Positions 63,321-64,000 of a stretch of 64,000 nt of DNA are shown piece by piece (within the stretch, counting starts at the first letter, position 1; each line of letters starts with the position of its first letter). The DNA lies in NCBI GenBank assembly GCA_028692395.1, contig JAQUXP010000002.1, positions 1-64,000 on the forward strand, given 5' to 3'. The stretch is from Lachnospiraceae bacterium (GTDB lineage: Bacteria > Bacillota > Clostridia > Lachnospirales > Lachnospiraceae). The notes beneath the pieces were generated by a model. The model saw only the letters and a program-made list of their open reading frames with translations, did no database searches and had not been told where the DNA came from. Made by a program: the position numbers and the translations under genes.

Positions 63321-64000
63321 GCATCTGGATGTTACCAAATCAAGGCAGCTGATGAATCTGAAAGCCTTTGATCCTTTGAAGCCTCTGTACCTGACGAGAG
63401 ATGAAACTGCAGAAGTGGATGACCATATGATATCCTATCGCATCTATTTTCCACATGAAGATGCCAGCATGGCAGCGAAGATTGACAGAGGGACAGAACG
63501 CAGGCAGTCAGTCCTCTATCCTGTTATTTTTTATATTCATGGTGGTGGATTTTCTACGGAAAGTGTGGAAAGCTATAATAAGATCTGCTGGAATCTTTCC
63601 AGGAGAACCGGACATATTGTGGCTGCCATTGACTATCCCCTGGCACCGGAACATCGTTTTCCGGTGCAGATCCAGGAATGCTATTCCCTGGCAAAAGCAC
63701 TGTATCAGAATCAGACTGTGATACCGGTTGATCCGGAGAAGTTCATCATCATGGGTGACAGTGCCGGTGGAAACCTTACGGCGGCGGTCTGCCAGATGGC
63801 AAGAGACAAAAAGGAGTTTCTGCCCAAACGTCAGATCTTGATTTATCCCTGCGTGAATAATGATTACTCGGAAAACAGTCCCTTTCCCTCTGTGATGGAA
63901 AACGGACGAGACTATCTGCTCACAAGATTGAATATGGTTGATTATCTTGACTTCTATCAAGGCAAGGCAGAGGACCGGCAGAATCCGTATTTTGCCCCTC
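63271..64000 (+). CDS. Alpha/beta hydrolase (fold-3, lipase/esterase type), partial
   Basis: Runs off the window end, so about 243 residues are visible. HGGGFSTES is the oxyanion motif and GDSAGGN carries the nucleophile serine; DYPLAPEHRFP is typical of the hormone-sensitive-lipase group. ATG 63271 follows AAAGGAG. It overlaps the preceding gene by 50 bases and seems to have its own promoter. Substrate unknown, no signal peptide. Confidence 0.88.
   Translation, partial: MNQALHLLLKALSDPDEHLDVTKSRQLMNLKAFDPLKPLYLTRDETAEVDDHMISYRIYFPHEDASMAAKIDRGTERRQSVLYPVIFYIHGGGFSTESVESYNKICWNLSRRTGHIVAAIDYPLAPEHRFPVQIQECYSLAKALYQNQTVIPVDPEKFIIMGDSAGGNLTAAVCQMARDKKEFLPKRQILIYPCVNNDYSENSPFPSVMENGRDYLLTRLNMVDYLDFYQGKAEDRQNPYFAP

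Overview
The window reads as chromosome from a Gram-positive, spore-forming, acetogenic gut Clostridium of the Lachnospiraceae, most like Blautia (inference). The reasons are a complete carbonyl branch of the Wood-Ljungdahl pathway, low-GC codon use, TTGACA/TATAAT promoters, AGGAGG ribosome sites, SpoIVA and SpoIID, a T-box leader, a 6S RNA and many lipoproteins. No rRNA, tRNA, insertion sequence or CRISPR array was seen.

Layout. 1-14,600 is an acetogenesis island: CO dehydrogenase (acsA/cooS), nickel ATPase cooC, acetyl-CoA synthase acsB, the corrinoid iron-sulfur protein acsD/acsC, methyltransferase acsE, a tRNA-dihydrouridine synthase, the corrinoid reductive activator acsV, a DUF3786 gene, then folate genes: a THF-riboswitch-controlled ECF folate transporter subunit, fchA and folD. 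FolD has lost two of three cyclohydrolase residues, which fits labour-sharing with FchA. 14,600-33,300 is mostly housekeeping: spoIVA, 6S RNA, galM, spoIID-like, yihY, a membrane-bound MutS-like ATPase, rnhA, T-box-tyrS, alaS, rpsU, a DD-carboxypeptidase, larC, a phosphoesterase, scpA/scpB and a phospholipase-C-like gene. 33,400-37,830 (minus strand) is a polyamine transporter with a PotC-PotD fusion and its XRE-cupin regulator.

37,844-40,514 holds two large hairpin repeats flanking a cobalamin-riboswitch operon: a lipoprotein CbiK-type chelatase and a small lipoprotein. 40,601-52,964 is an alpha-glucan locus: YesN/YesM two-component system, a lipoprotein overlapping the kinase gene, a frameshifted MalE, MalF, MalG, pullulanase and glycogen debranching enzyme. 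A RelB/YoeB toxin-antitoxin pair follows.

53,897-61,925 is the most interesting part: a second cobalamin riboswitch controls a 1,375-residue secreted protein followed by a BtuF/BtuC/BtuD-like ABC importer. The large protein carries six related beta-type domains. The same domain occurs once in the small lipoprotein of the first riboswitch operon. Its C-terminus resembles half of the adjacent substrate-binding lipoprotein. I infer a surface relay for capturing corrinoids (or a related tetrapyrrole or cobalt species), logical in an organism whose energy metabolism depends on AcsCD and AcsE. The window ends with a second DD-carboxypeptidase and a truncated alpha/beta hydrolase.
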